From CBFDBF01 sp050291465 (GTDB lineage Bacteria; Pseudomonadota; Gammaproteobacteria; Chromatiales; Chromatiaceae), in NCBI GenBank assembly GCA_050291465.1, contig JBNKJV010000007.1, forward strand, positions 1 to 64,000: a stretch of DNA of 64,000 bases, written 5' to 3'. Positions 18,023 to 28,357 of the stretch are shown one piece after another. Numbering within the stretch: position 1 is the stretch's first letter; each line of letters starts with the position of its first letter. The notes below the pieces were generated by a model. That model did no database searches. It was not told the origin of the DNA and saw only the letters and a list, made by a program, of their open reading frames with translations. The translations under genes were made by a program, and so were the position numbers.

Positions 18023-21000
18023 TCAGGCTACCGTCTTGCTTTCCCGGCCTTTCAGCATCTTTTCCAACTCCTCCGCGGTAACCGGAGGGCTGTAGCGGTA
18101 ACCCTGCACCTCCTCACAACCCACCTCTTTCAGAAAACGTTCCTGTTCTTCGGTTTCCACACCCTCGGCAATCACCGTCAATCCCAGGCTCTTGCCTAGG
18201 GCCACCACCGCGTTTGAGATAGCCACGTCATTCAAATCATCGGGTATATCACGCACAAATGACTGGTCGATCTTGAGTTTATGGACAGGAAGCTGTTTCA
18301 GATAACTGAGGGAAGAGTAGCCGGTCCCGAAATCGTCGATAGCCAGAGTAATGCCGAGCTCCCCAAGTTTCTTCAACTGATCAATGGCTCGCTCCGCCTC
18401 CCGCATAATGAAACCTTCCGTCACCTCCAGCTCCAGACATGACGCCGGCAGAGCGTTTTCGGAAAGCACCGCATTAACCTGTTGTACCAGTTCACCCCGC
18501 TGAATCTGCGGACCGGCCACGTTGATCGCCATACGCCCGAACTCGTACCCCTGATCCAGCCACACCTTGGCCTGCCGACTGGCTCTGCGCAAAACCCAGT
18601 TACCGATGGGATGGATGAGACCACACTCTTCCGCCAGCAGGATAAATTTCGCCGGAAAAACCATACCCAGTTCCGGATGCTGCCATCGGATCAACGCCTC
18701 GACTCCGGTAATCCGTCCGGTCTCGAGATTCACCTGCGGCTGATAGAGCAGGAGCAGCTCCTCCCTGTCTATCGCCAGACGCAGACTGCTCTCCAGAAGT
18801 ATCCGTTCAAAGGCATTATGCGTAAGCTCCTCGGTATAAAACTGGTACCCGTTGCGGCCGTCCGCCTTGGCCCGGTACATTGCCGCATCGGCGTTTCGCA
18901 ACAGCTTTTCCGGATCCGTACCATCCCGCGGATAGAGACTGATCCCCAGGCTGGTTGATATCCCGATCTCGCGTCCTTCCAACCGCATCGGTTCATCAAA
19001 GATAGACATCAATTTTTCCGCTGCTGTGGCCGCGTTTCCAGGTTTAACGATGTCCTCCAGCAATACCACGAATTCGTCCCCGCCGATGCGCGCCACGGTA
19101 TCGTCCTGGCGCACCGTTTTCTGCAGGCTGTTCGCCACTATCTGCAACAGTTGATCACCGGCCGGATGCCCTAGGCTGTCATTGACGTGTTTGAAATTAT
19201 CGAGATCCAGAAAGAGGACGGCGAGTTGGGTACCGTGACGTTCCGCGCGCCGAATCGCCTGATCCAGACGCTCGTTCAACAACAATCGATTGGGAAGATC
19301 GGTGAGGGCGTCGTGATGAGCCAGGTGATCGAGCTGCTCCTGTGACTGTTTGATAAAGCTGATATCGGTAAACACCCCTACATAGTGAGTCAGACAACCA
19401 TCGTCGTCCGTCACCCGGCTGATGGTGAGCCATTCCGGATATACCCCGCCATCCTTGCGCCGGTTCCAGATCTCGCCGCGCCATTGGCCGGTCTCCTCCA
19501 GACTCTGCCATAGCGCCCGATAGAAACCGGCATCGTGGCGACCCGATTGCAGTATCTTCGGATTCTGCCCGATCACTTCATCTCTGCCATAACCGGTGAT
19601 TTCCATAAACGCCCGGTTTACATCCACGATGTTGCCTTTTGGATCCGTGATGGTGATACCCTCGGCGGTACATTCGAACATCTTGGCGGTAAGACGCCGG
19701 TATTCGTCTGCCCGCTTGCGTTCCGTTATATCGCGGGAGAATCCAACCGTACCCAGAAGTACTCCATCATCATCGGCCACCGGCGCCTTGTAGGTCTCAA
19801 GCCAGCGGCTACTTCCCTGCTCCATCACCTCCTCTTCCACCTCCTTATTGGTGCGTCCTGCCATCACTTCCAGGTCATCCTTGCGACAGGCATCCGCCAA
19901 TTCCTTCGAGAAAATATCCAGATCGGTTTTGCCTTTCAGTTCATCCGCATCAAGAAAACCCGCCGCTTCCGCAAACGGTCGATTAACTGCCAGAAAACGG
20001 CTTTCGGTATCCTTGAGCCACACCTCAAAGGGAAAATTATCGATCAGGGCCCGCAGGTAACTTTCTCGCCGCCGCAGACTATCTTCGGCCTCCTTGCGCT
20101 CGGTGATATCCTGCCCTGAGCTGAGGATACCGACGACGTGACCGTCGTCATCCTGCAGATATGCGTTATGCCATGCGATAAGCCGCCGACTGCCGTCGCG
20201 GCAAAGGACGGAGTTTTCGTAATACTCCTGTCCCTGGGTATCACCTTCCAAAAGTCTCTGAAATACAGGACGTGCCCCTTCCGGTTCAGGCAGACAGGTC
20301 TCAAACCAGTTGCGACCCAGCAGGTCCTGCTCCCCGTAGCCCAACAACTCGCAACCCGTCCGGTTGATCATGGTAATACGCCCGTCTCTGTCCAGGGCGA
20401 CCATGATGGTCTGAACCGTATCCAGATATCTCTGTTGCAGGTCCCGCTCTTTCTTCAGTGAACGTTCGAACTGCTCGCGCTCGGTGATGTCCGTAATGGC
20501 GGAGATAAATCCGACAACCTTGCCGTTCTCGTCCCGCTTATAGTCCCAGGTAACCTCCAGCGTCACCTTGCGTCCGTCTTCTGTGATAATGTGTATTACG
20601 TAGGGTGCCGGGATCGACTCTCCCTTGACCAGGCGGGGCAACAGCATCCGCAACTTTCTTGTGTCTTTCTTATGCTCGTGAAAATCCCAGATACGACGGC
20701 CCACCAACCTACCGGGTTTCACACCCAGGATGCGGTGGAGAGCGATATTGCTGTAGGTAATCACGCCCCTTACATCGTTCTCCTGGACTCCGGTTGGAAG
20801 AGTATTCATGATCAGTGCAAGACGCTGCTCGCTCTGTCTTAACGCCCGCTCCGCCCGCTTGCGCTCCGTTATGTCTTCGGCAATACCCAGGGTTCCGTAG
20901 ACTTTCCCCCGCTGATCTTTCAGGGGCAGCTTTATGGTCCGGAGATACCTTTGCTGACCCTGCTCAACCCACTCCTCCTCATAATCCTCCGGATCGCCGC

Positions 21001-22081
21001 TATCCATGATGCGACAATCATCTTCGCGGTACTTTTCGGCCAGTTTTTTCGGATAGAGTTTCAGGTCATCACGACCAACGATTTCATCCGGAGTCAGACC
21101 ATGTGCGTTCGCATAATTTTCATTGCAGGCCACATACACCGAGGCTCGGTCTTTTTGCCAGATAAATTGGGGCAGGCTCTCCAATAGGGTGCGGTATTTT
21201 GCTTCGCTTATCGCCAACGCCCTCTCTGCGGCACGCAACTCCCGTTCCATGCGCAGTTCCGCACGTATCTCCTCAAGCTCCAGATCCCGCCGCCGCAAAA
21301 CCTCCCACAGGTGCTCCTGGTGTCGGTTGTAGAGCTGCTTGACGATATCGCTGCGGGTTACCAACCCGATAATGGCGCCTCCCGAATCCGTGACCACCAA
21401 CCGCCGGATTCCGATCTCATCCATAACCCGAATGGCGTCTGTAAGAGACTCATCCACCGCTACCGACCGTACCGGCCGAACCATAACCCGGGCCAGCGGC
21501 GTGATATAGGCCTCATCCGGAGAAATCGTGAGCCGCACCAGATCGCGCTCGGTAAAGATCCCCAGCGGCTCCCCGTTCTCTTCTACCACGACGCAGGAGA
21601 TGTGTTGTCGCGTCATGACGAGCACGGCGTCATCCACCGTGGCATCCGGCGGAAGCGTGACCACGCTGCGGCTCATTACCGCCCCCACCTCCTCAAGACG
21701 GACCAGAAACTCCGTCTCCAGATGTTTAAGGAAGTCTCCCTCGGTTACGATCCCCGCCAGCTTTCCTTCGCTGTCGACCACTGCCAGATGGCGAATATGC
21801 TGTTTCGAGATCAGCAGAAAGGCTTCCCGGTAATCCATCTCCTGCGTCGCTGTCTGCAGCGGCTTCCCCATCACTTCTTCAACCTTGACCGCCCCCGCAT
21901 CCTGATGGCGATACGCCAGGAGAACCGCATCCCGTTCGGTCAGGATTCCCACCGGCAACTGCCCATCGGTTACCACCAGGGCGCTAATGCACCGTTCCCG
22001 CATTAACCGGAGCGCGTCCGCTACCGGGGAATCGGGGGTTGTAGTGATAACCGGGAAGGTCAGAATATCTTTAAGCTGCAA
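18023..22081 (-). CDS. CBS-PAS-GGDEF-EAL sensor protein (c-di-GMP turnover)
   Basis: A 1352-residue cytoplasmic-looking protein without membrane segments. It starts with four CBS motifs (residues 1-265), a charged coiled coil (265-300), and about five PAS domains (300-915), then a GGDEF domain (920-1085) and an EAL domain (1095-1345). The active site is intact: GGDEF, with an RxxD inhibitory site (RQDD) five residues before it. The EAL domain keeps VEALIRW, DDFGTGYSS and AEGVET, so both synthesis and breakdown of c-di-GMP are possible. CBS domains usually bind adenine nucleotides and PAS domains sense ligands or redox; the signals here are unknown. It is convergent with aguB across 35 bases. 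Confidence 0.95.
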   Translation of the reverse strand: MQLKDILTFPVITTTPDSPVADALRLMRERCISALVVTDGQLPVGILTERDAVLLAYRHQDAGAVKVEEVMGKPLQTATQEMDYREAFLLISKQHIRHLAVVDSEGKLAGIVTEGDFLKHLETEFLVRLEEVGAVMSRSVVTLPPDATVDDAVLVMTRQHISCVVVEENGEPLGIFTERDLVRLTISPDEAYITPLARVMVRPVRSVAVDESLTDAIRVMDEIGIRRLVVTDSGGAIIGLVTRSDIVKQLYNRHQEHLWEVLRRRDLELEEIRAELRMERELRAAERALAISEAKYRTLLESLPQFIWQKDRASVYVACNENYANAHGLTPDEIVGRDDLKLYPKKLAEKYREDDCRIMDSGDPEDYEEEWVEQGQQRYLRTIKLPLKDQRGKVYGTLGIAEDITERKRAERALRQSEQRLALIMNTLPTGVQENDVRGVITYSNIALHRILGVKPGRLVGRRIWDFHEHKKDTRKLRMLLPRLVKGESIPAPYVIHIITEDGRKVTLEVTWDYKRDENGKVVGFISAITDITEREQFERSLKKERDLQQRYLDTVQTIMVALDRDGRITMINRTGCELLGYGEQDLLGRNWFETCLPEPEGARPVFQRLLEGDTQGQEYYENSVLCRDGSRRLIAWHNAYLQDDDGHVVGILSSGQDITERKEAEDSLRRRESYLRALIDNFPFEVWLKDTESRFLAVNRPFAEAAGFLDADELKGKTDLDIFSKELADACRKDDLEVMAGRTNKEVEEEVMEQGSSRWLETYKAPVADDDGVLLGTVGFSRDITERKRADEYRRLTAKMFECTAEGITITDPKGNIVDVNRAFMEITGYGRDEVIGQNPKILQSGRHDAGFYRALWQSLEETGQWRGEIWNRRKDGGVYPEWLTISRVTDDDGCLTHYVGVFTDISFIKQSQEQLDHLAHHDALTDLPNRLLLNERLDQAIRRAERHGTQLAVLFLDLDNFKHVNDSLGHPAGDQLLQIVANSLQKTVRQDDTVARIGGDEFVVLLEDIVKPGNAATAAEKLMSIFDEPMRLEGREIGISTSLGISLYPRDGTDPEKLLRNADAAMYRAKADGRNGYQFYTEELTHNAFERILLESSLRLAIDREELLLLYQPQVNLETGRITGVEALIRWQHPELGMVFPAKFILLAEECGLIHPIGNWVLRRASRQAKVWLDQGYEFGRMAINVAGPQIQRGELVQQVNAVLSENALPASCLELEVTEGFIMREAERAIDQLKKLGELGITLAIDDFGTGYSSLSYLKQLPVHKLKIDQSFVRDIPDDLNDVAISNAVVALGKSLGLTVIAEGVETEEQERFLKEVGCEEVQGYRYSPPVTAEELEKMLKGRESKTVA

Positions 22082-22100
22082 GGTACCGTGGTCTCCGCAT

Positions 22101-22129
22101 CGGAATGCCGCCTATTTTCCGGCATTCCG
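22101..22129. repeat. Perfect 10-bp hairpin upstream of the GGDEF-EAL gene
   Basis: CGGAATGCCG at 22101-22110 pairs with CGGCATTCCG at 22120-22129 around a 9-base loop. It lies 20 bases upstream of the c-di-GMP gene start, in the 384-base gap between that gene and the divergent mfd, so it would be in that gene's leader or control region. Confidence 0.7.
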
Positions 22130-22137
22130 AGGATTAA

Positions 22138-22198
22138 TAAGGAACCTCTGATCAAGTACAAAACCCGACTCTTCGGCGACCTGATCAGCGGTTCCTTA
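22138..22198. repeat. 17-bp inverted repeat, palindromic element in the mfd upstream gap
   Basis: TAAGGAACCTCTGATCA at 22138-22154 and TGATCAGCGGTTCCTTA at 22182-22198 match in 16 of 17 positions around a 27-base spacer. It follows the 10-bp hairpin directly. The pair looks like a small mobile-type palindromic unit (REP- or MITE-like) rather than a terminator, because both flanking genes start here and no T tract follows. The rest of the gap to 22465 shows nothing I can assign. Confidence 0.65.
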
Positions 22199-22465
22199 AG
22201 GAATGAAATTCCGGCCCGGCATCCCCCTCCCGTATCTTCCCTGTGGAAGCCTGAGATCAGGGCCACTAATACCATTTATAGAAGTTTCGACCTGCAAACC
22301 GTTTCCTTTAGCGAAAAACACCTTTGCTGGTACCGTGTTAGCCCACCGCAAGGGAGCAAAATCCGGTAAAAATGCCGGGATCCGTTATTCGGTTTTCCAC
22401 AGTGCATTCCTCGCCTCCCGACAATATGAGAGAATCCGGACTCTTATCCGTTTGCTGTTTCCGGT

Positions 22466-25400
22466 ATGTCTGATCTTCCAACCCAGCCAATAGATCCCAA
22501 GGGATTTCTTAACCCCCCGCTCCCCACCGCCTCCGGGAGCCGAATCCAGTGGGGAAAACTCTACGGCGGCAGCGCCGCCTCCTATATCGCCTCGACAGCG
22601 AGTCGTTTCGACGGGCTGATTCTGGTGGTGGTGGAGGACATCCGGGCGGCGGCACGGCTGGAGAAGGGATTACGCTTTTTTCTCGGCCCTCACGGGGCTC
22701 CCGTGCTCTCTTTTCCTGATTGGGAGACCTTGCCCTATGACATTTTTTCGCCCCTGCCGGAACTGGTCTCGGAACGTCTGTTGACCCTCAATCGCCTGTC
22801 GGCAATGACAGAGGGCATCCTGGTAGTACCGGTCGGCACCCTTCTGCAGCGGCTTCCGCCCCGCAGCTATATTGATGGAAACAGTTTCCTGATCCGGATC
22901 GGCGACCACCTGTCGCCTCAGGAGATGCGTCAACGCCTGGTGCGGGGCGGATACCAGAGCGTGTCCCAGGTACTCAACCACGGTGAACTGGCGCTGCGCG
23001 GATCGCTGCTGGATATCTTTCCTATGGGGAGCCGTGTCCCCTTCCGGATCGATCTCTTCGATGAGGAGATCGAGAGCATCCGCTCCTTCGATCCGGAGAA
23101 CCAGCGTTCCCTGGAAAAGGTGGAACGCGTCGATCTGCTGCCGGCACGGGAGTTTCCTCTGGACGACGCCGGTATCAGCCGTTTTCGCCAAGCCTACCGC
23201 AACACCTTCGAGGGAGATCCTCAGCGCAGCCTGATCTATCGCGAAGTATCCGAGGGAAATGCCCCCGGAGGTCTTGAGTATTACCTGCCCCTCTTCTTCG
23301 AAGAAACCGCCACCCTGTTCGATTTCCTGCCCGAGCGATTTCTGACGATCCGCTTCGAGCAAGGCATGGAACAGGTAGAACCGTTCCTGGACGGAGTCAG
23401 GCAGCGATATGAACAGCGGCAGCACGATGTGGAGCGCCCTATCCTGCCGCCGGAATCGATCTATCTGCGCAACGATGAACTGGCCGCTCTGATGAACAGG
23501 GGAGAGTCGATCCTGTTACAGGGAAACGAAGTCCGGACCCGACGCAAGGGATACAGCTCATTCCATAACTTCCCCACCAAGACACCGCCACCCCTGGGGC
23601 TCCAGGCACGTACCTCACGACCCGCCGGCGCCCTACAGGATTTTATTGCCGGCACGCCGGGACGCATCCTGTTTGTGGCGGAAAGCGCCGGCCGTCGCGA
23701 ACTGCTGCTGGATACCTTGGGAGGGTACGGCATCCAACCCAAGGTGGTGACGGACTGGGCGGAGTTCCTGCAGTCGAACCTGGAGCTGGGTATTACCGTC
23801 GCCCCCCTGGAGGAGGGTTTATGGCTTGAGGACGCCGGACTCATCCTCATCACCGAGACCCAGCTTCTGGGAGAACGGGTACGCCAGGAGCGACGACGCG
23901 CTGCCAGATACCGTGAATCAGAACAGGTGGTCCGCAACCTCACGGAACTCCATGAGGGAGCTCCGGTGGTGCATGAGGATCACGGTGTGGGCCGCTATCT
24001 CGGCCTCCAGACCCTGGAGGTCGGCGGTATGGAGACCGAGTTCCTCACCCTGGAATACGCCCGGGGAGACAAGCTCTATGTTCCGGTTTCCTCCCTGCAC
24101 CGAATCAGCCGTTACGCCGGCGCCTCGCCGGAAAACGCCCCCCTGCATCGCCTCGGCGGCGACCAGTGGGAGCGTATCAAACGCAAAGCCGCGGAACAGG
24201 TACGTGACGTCGCCGCCGAATTGCTGGAGATCTACGCCCGCCGCGCCGCGCAACAGGGATTTGCCTTCCCTGTCCCGGGGGACGAATACAACGTCTTTGC
24301 GGCCACCTTCGAATTTGAGGAGACACCTGACCAACAGCAGGCCATCGATGCGGTGCTGGCGGACATGGAGTCCCCTCGACCCATGGACCGGGTGGTCTGC
24401 GGAGACGTGGGTTTCGGTAAAACCGAGGTAGCCATGCGGGCGGCCTTTCTGGCGGCTCAGGGTGGCAAACAGGTGGCGCTGCTGGTCCCTACCACGCTGC
24501 TGGCCCAGCAACACTACCAGAACTTCGCGGATCGCTTCGCCGACTGGCCGATACGGGTGGCCGGCCTGTCCCGGTTTCGCTCCGGCAAAGAACAGCAACA
24601 GATCTGCAAGGGCCTTGCCGATGGAACCGTGGACATCGTCATCGGCACCCACAGGCTGTTGCAGGAGGATATCCGGTTTAAGAACCTGGGTCTGGTCATT
24701 ATTGACGAGGAACACCGCTTCGGCGTTCGCCATAAGGAGCGGCTGAAAAGCCTGCGCGCCGAGGTTGATCTGCTGACACTCACCGCCACGCCTATCCCCC
24801 GTACCCTGAATATGGCCCTCTCCGGCATGCGCGATCTTTCCATTATCGCCACTCCGCCGGTGGAACGGCACCCGATCAAAACCTTTACCAGCCAGTGGAA
24901 CGACGCCCTCATCATCGAGGCCTGTCAGCGGGAGATAAAACGTGGCGGTCAGGTCTATTTTCTCCACAACGAGGTGGGCACCATCGAAGACACGGCCTCC
25001 AGACTGGCAGCCCTGCTGCCGGGTGCCCGCGTACAGACGGCCCATGGCCAGATGCGGGAACGGGATCTGGAATCCGTCATGCGGGATTTCTATCACCAGC
25101 GCTTCAACATCCTGGTCTGTACCACCATCATCGAGAGCGGCATCGACGTGCCGTCGGCCAACACTATAATTATCAACCGCGCGGACAAGCTGGGGCTGGC
25201 CCAGCTGCACCAGTTACGCGGCCGGGTGGGCCGCTCTCATCACCGAGCCTACGCCTACCTGCTGACACCGCCTCTCAGGACACTCACCAAGGATGCCAGG
25301 AAACGCCTGGAAGCGGTTGAATCCATGGAGGATCTGGGTGCCGGATTCACCCTCGCCACTCACGATCTGGAAATCCGCGGCGCCGGAGAACTGCTGGGGG

Positions 25401-25957
25401 AAGGCCAGAGCGGCCAGATCCATGAGATCGGCTTCTCCCTGTACAGCGAACTGCTGGAACGGGCGGTCAAGGCGCTGAAGGCGGGAGAACAACCGACCCT
25501 AGACCGGCCTCTGGACCACGGTGCCGAAATTGATCTGCAGCTCCCCGCCCTGCTGCCCCAGGACTACATCCCTGATGTGCACACCCGCCTGGTCCTGTAC
25601 AAACGGATTGCCAGTGCCGAAAGCGAAAATGAACTGAGGGAACTGCAGGTGGAGATGATCGACCGCTTCGGTCTCTTGCCGGAACCCGCAAAATACCTGT
25701 TCGGCGTCACGGAACTCAAGCTGAAGGCCAGGCCCATCGGCATCCGTAAGCTCGAGGCGGGGATCGCGGAGGGCCGAATCCTGTTCCAAGGGGAACCAGG
25801 GATCGATCCGGCACATATTATCCGACTTATTCAGACCCGCCCCAATGAGTTCAGGCTGGAGGGTGGCGATAAACTCCGTTTTTATCGCGATATGAACGCA
25901 CGGGAACAGCGGATCAGCATGGTCTCAGCAGTGCTTGATGAGATAGCAGGCGGATAA
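22466..25957 (+). CDS. mfd: Transcription-repair coupling factor Mfd
   Basis: Mfd displaces RNA polymerase stalled at DNA damage and recruits UvrA. The 1163-residue protein has the UvrB-like N-terminal region (LPDWETLPYD-like DWETLPYDIFSPLPE), the RNA polymerase interaction domain near 480-540 (VHEDHGVGRYLGL), a RecG-like helicase core with Walker A GDVGFGKTE near 646 and DEEH near 744, and the C-terminal TRCF domain. Length and order are normal. The start ATG at 22466 lacks an obvious ribosome site but begins the alignable sequence. Confidence 0.98.
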   Translation: MSDLPTQPIDPKGFLNPPLPTASGSRIQWGKLYGGSAASYIASTASRFDGLILVVVEDIRAAARLEKGLRFFLGPHGAPVLSFPDWETLPYDIFSPLPELVSERLLTLNRLSAMTEGILVVPVGTLLQRLPPRSYIDGNSFLIRIGDHLSPQEMRQRLVRGGYQSVSQVLNHGELALRGSLLDIFPMGSRVPFRIDLFDEEIESIRSFDPENQRSLEKVERVDLLPAREFPLDDAGISRFRQAYRNTFEGDPQRSLIYREVSEGNAPGGLEYYLPLFFEETATLFDFLPERFLTIRFEQGMEQVEPFLDGVRQRYEQRQHDVERPILPPESIYLRNDELAALMNRGESILLQGNEVRTRRKGYSSFHNFPTKTPPPLGLQARTSRPAGALQDFIAGTPGRILFVAESAGRRELLLDTLGGYGIQPKVVTDWAEFLQSNLELGITVAPLEEGLWLEDAGLILITETQLLGERVRQERRRAARYRESEQVVRNLTELHEGAPVVHEDHGVGRYLGLQTLEVGGMETEFLTLEYARGDKLYVPVSSLHRISRYAGASPENAPLHRLGGDQWERIKRKAAEQVRDVAAELLEIYARRAAQQGFAFPVPGDEYNVFAATFEFEETPDQQQAIDAVLADMESPRPMDRVVCGDVGFGKTEVAMRAAFLAAQGGKQVALLVPTTLLAQQHYQNFADRFADWPIRVAGLSRFRSGKEQQQICKGLADGTVDIVIGTHRLLQEDIRFKNLGLVIIDEEHRFGVRHKERLKSLRAEVDLLTLTATPIPRTLNMALSGMRDLSIIATPPVERHPIKTFTSQWNDALIIEACQREIKRGGQVYFLHNEVGTIEDTASRLAALLPGARVQTAHGQMRERDLESVMRDFYHQRFNILVCTTIIESGIDVPSANTIIINRADKLGLAQLHQLRGRVGRSHHRAYAYLLTPPLRTLTKDARKRLEAVESMEDLGAGFTLATHDLEIRGAGELLGEGQSGQIHEIGFSLYSELLERAVKALKAGEQPTLDRPLDHGAEIDLQLPALLPQDYIPDVHTRLVLYKRIASAESENELRELQVEMIDRFGLLPEPAKYLFGVTELKLKARPIGIRKLEAGIAEGRILFQGEPGIDPAHIIRLIQTRPNEFRLEGGDKLRFYRDMNAREQRISMVSAVLDEIAGG

Positions 25958-26051
25958 ACGACGCCTCTTAAGATCACCTCAGACGTATTATCAGGCTCGC
26001 GGTAATGAATAATACTCGCTTTTTTTTCTCTGCTACGAAACAATACGAAAA

Positions 26052-26612
26052 ATGGATACTGCCATGAAATTCTCCACCAATCTGTCGCTGATACTCCTTT
26101 TATTGCTGTTCACGGCCCCGGCCGTTGCCGGCGACAAGGACTATGACATAGAACTTATCCTGTTCGAACGTAGCGGTGGCGGGAGCCAGGAGGCCTGGCC
26201 AATTAATCCGGGCAGCCCGGATATGCAAAACGCCCGATCTCTGGAGAAGGGTGCAGGGCCTTTTAGCATTCGGCCCGCGTCTGTGTGGCAGCTAAAAAAC
26301 GAAGCTGCCCGCCTCCAGGCGACGAGCGGTATAACCCCCCTTATCCATCTTGCCTGGCGCCAACCGGTCGCATCCAGCAAAGATGCAGAACCCATACGCT
26401 TGAGGTCTTCATCAACGGGAAAGCTCGAAGGCACGGTAAAGGTCAGTCTGGGCCGCTATCTCCATGTTGATCTCGACCTGCTGCTCGACCATCGTTACCG
26501 GTTTCAGGCCCACCGCCGCATGCGCAGCGGGGAAATTCACTATATCGATCACCCCTTGATGGGCGCTCTGGTGCTTATTTCACCGGTGACGGATGCAAAA
26601 ACCTCAGATTAA
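26052..26612 (+). CDS. CsiV-like exported protein
   Basis: A 186-residue protein with an N-terminal signal peptide (hydrophobic run ending AVAG) followed by YDIELILFERS, a hallmark of the CsiV family, and a C-terminal YHVDLDL-like stretch (YLHVDLDLLLDH) with a conserved HPLMGALVLISP end. CsiV is known as a periplasmic peptidoglycan-associated protein needed for cell wall tolerance of D-amino acids in Vibrio. Its place 94 bases after mfd is the usual one in gammaproteobacteria. An ATG four codons later (26064) is an equally good start. Confidence 0.8.
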   Translation: MDTAMKFSTNLSLILLLLLFTAPAVAGDKDYDIELILFERSGGGSQEAWPINPGSPDMQNARSLEKGAGPFSIRPASVWQLKNEAARLQATSGITPLIHLAWRQPVASSKDAEPIRLRSSSTGKLEGTVKVSLGRYLHVDLDLLLDHRYRFQAHRRMRSGEIHYIDHPLMGALVLISPVTDAKTSD

Positions 26613-26647
26613 GCCTCTGACAACCCACGTTCCACTTGCCGACAGGC

Positions 26648-28327
26648 CTACCCGCGTTTTGTTGTAATGGCGGCATCCCTATACGCATATCGCGCCGGAT
26701 CGTTCCAAATCCGCATTAGCTTTCTGCGCAACCGGAAATAGGCATATGAGGCTGCAATCGAGTTCAGCATCACTCCCGTAAACACACGTAAATAGGCGGT
26801 AAAGGAGCCCTTCTCGTCCGATGACGAACGTCGTTCACCGTATTTCGGGATCCGCCTCAACGGCACGTCCAAGGAATAGATGCCACTATAATGCGTCGAC
26901 ACAAAAGCGGTAACCAGATTATCCAGGGTATTCAGTTTCTTGTTACTACGAAGTGCGACCATACGGCGAAAGATGCGTTCGATATGCTCTTCGCTGTAAA
27001 AGCATTTCCAGGCTGACCGGTAGGCGGCCTCCCACTCCTCATCTGACATTTTCGGATGATGGGTGACGCGATGCGTCAGATCATACCTGTTCATATCCTG
27101 ATTTATCCACGCACCTTCCCGAACCATGCGCGCATAATCTGCGCTCCCCGGGAGCGGCGTCAAATAGGAAATACTTAGAACGTCAACGGGCAATTCCCGC
27201 TTGATGGTTTCAATATCCCGCAGGACGGATTCCTGAGTATCGTCCTGAAAACCGATGATATACCCGGCCAGAATAATTACCGGCCCCTTCTTCCAGGCCA
27301 GCATCATGTCACGGTATTCGCTGATTTTGTTGTGCTTCTTGTTTACGCTGGCCAGGTTGTCCGGATTAATACTCTCCAAGCCGATAAAGACCTGATCAAC
27401 TCCCGCCCTGACCGCTTTATCTATAAAATTCGGGATGCGGTGACATTGTGTATCTACTTGAATAACAAGGTTAAATTTACAGCCTTCCTGCTCTCTCAGC
27501 TCGATCAGACGATCCAACAGGGGCTCCCAATTGCGATTACGGGCGAAATTATCGTCAGTAATAAAAAACCGGCGCATACCCGACTGCAGGTTTACACGCA
27601 CGATCCTCTCCAGGTCGTCTACCGACCGCTGCCGGCTTTTTCTGCCATGAACATTGATAACGCAGCAGAATGAACACTCAAAGGGGCATCCTCGGCCCAA
27701 ATCAAAACTCGCCGAACTGGCGAAAGAACCACACACCTTGTTTAATGGCAAATATGGAGTGGGCTGATTGGAAATATCCGGAACATCGTGGAGATAATCA
27801 TATGTCGTCTGCAATTTACCGGTGAAGGCATCCTGAAGTACGCGCTCCAGTCTCCCCTCCTCAGCTTCACCAAGGAACAAACTTACACCAAGGTCCTGTG
27901 CCTCCTTTATCTCGGGAGGAATATCCGGCAGTGTGGCGAAACATCCGGAAACATGAAACCCCCCCATGCAGACAGGAAGGTCTCCGGCAAGGAAGGGGCG
28001 CGCAATATCCACCGCCCGCGGAAACTGGTTCGACTGGACGCCGACCAGCGCCACCAACCCCTTGCCACCATCTTTCTTGACCCTGCTAATCAAGTCGGGG
28101 GCACTGATTCTATGACTGGCGTCATCTAAAGCATGGATCTCAATATCAACACCATTCCCGAGGACTTCCCTTTTCCGGCACTCTTCCGCCATTCCGTACA
28201 AAACCCCCAGTGTCGCAGACGGGACTTCTGACCAACGAAATCGCAATGGATAACCTTCATCGTCATAGCGCGTGGGCTTTATCAGGATGAGATGGAAGGT
28301 TTGTCTTCCTGCAGCTTCGCCAAACAT
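26648..28327 (-). CDS. Radical SAM protein with N-terminal B12-binding-like domain
   Basis: A 559-residue enzyme. Residues ~10-185 form a Rossmann-like cobalamin-binding-type domain (ALVGVQSNQFPRAVDIARPFL, VCMGGFHVSG) but lack the DxHxxG cobalamin ligand motif. The radical SAM core starts near 205, with the Fe-S cysteines in CPFECSFC (214, 218, 221), followed by DDNFARNR and GLESINPD. The C-terminal ~150 residues are helical and unassigned. It is the last gene of the capsule lipid block, 30 bases after the SDR gene, and convergent with the CsiV-like gene. The substrate is unknown; a C-C or C-O modification of the lipid or of a glycan is possible but is inference only. Confidence 0.88.
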   Translation of the reverse strand: MFGEAAGRQTFHLILIKPTRYDDEGYPLRFRWSEVPSATLGVLYGMAEECRKREVLGNGVDIEIHALDDASHRISAPDLISRVKKDGGKGLVALVGVQSNQFPRAVDIARPFLAGDLPVCMGGFHVSGCFATLPDIPPEIKEAQDLGVSLFLGEAEEGRLERVLQDAFTGKLQTTYDYLHDVPDISNQPTPYLPLNKVCGSFASSASFDLGRGCPFECSFCCVINVHGRKSRQRSVDDLERIVRVNLQSGMRRFFITDDNFARNRNWEPLLDRLIELREQEGCKFNLVIQVDTQCHRIPNFIDKAVRAGVDQVFIGLESINPDNLASVNKKHNKISEYRDMMLAWKKGPVIILAGYIIGFQDDTQESVLRDIETIKRELPVDVLSISYLTPLPGSADYARMVREGAWINQDMNRYDLTHRVTHHPKMSDEEWEAAYRSAWKCFYSEEHIERIFRRMVALRSNKKLNTLDNLVTAFVSTHYSGIYSLDVPLRRIPKYGERRSSSDEKGSFTAYLRVFTGVMLNSIAASYAYFRLRRKLMRIWNDPARYAYRDAAITTKRG

Positions 28328-28357
28328 AATGGAAATGATCGTTCAACAATACCGGCA

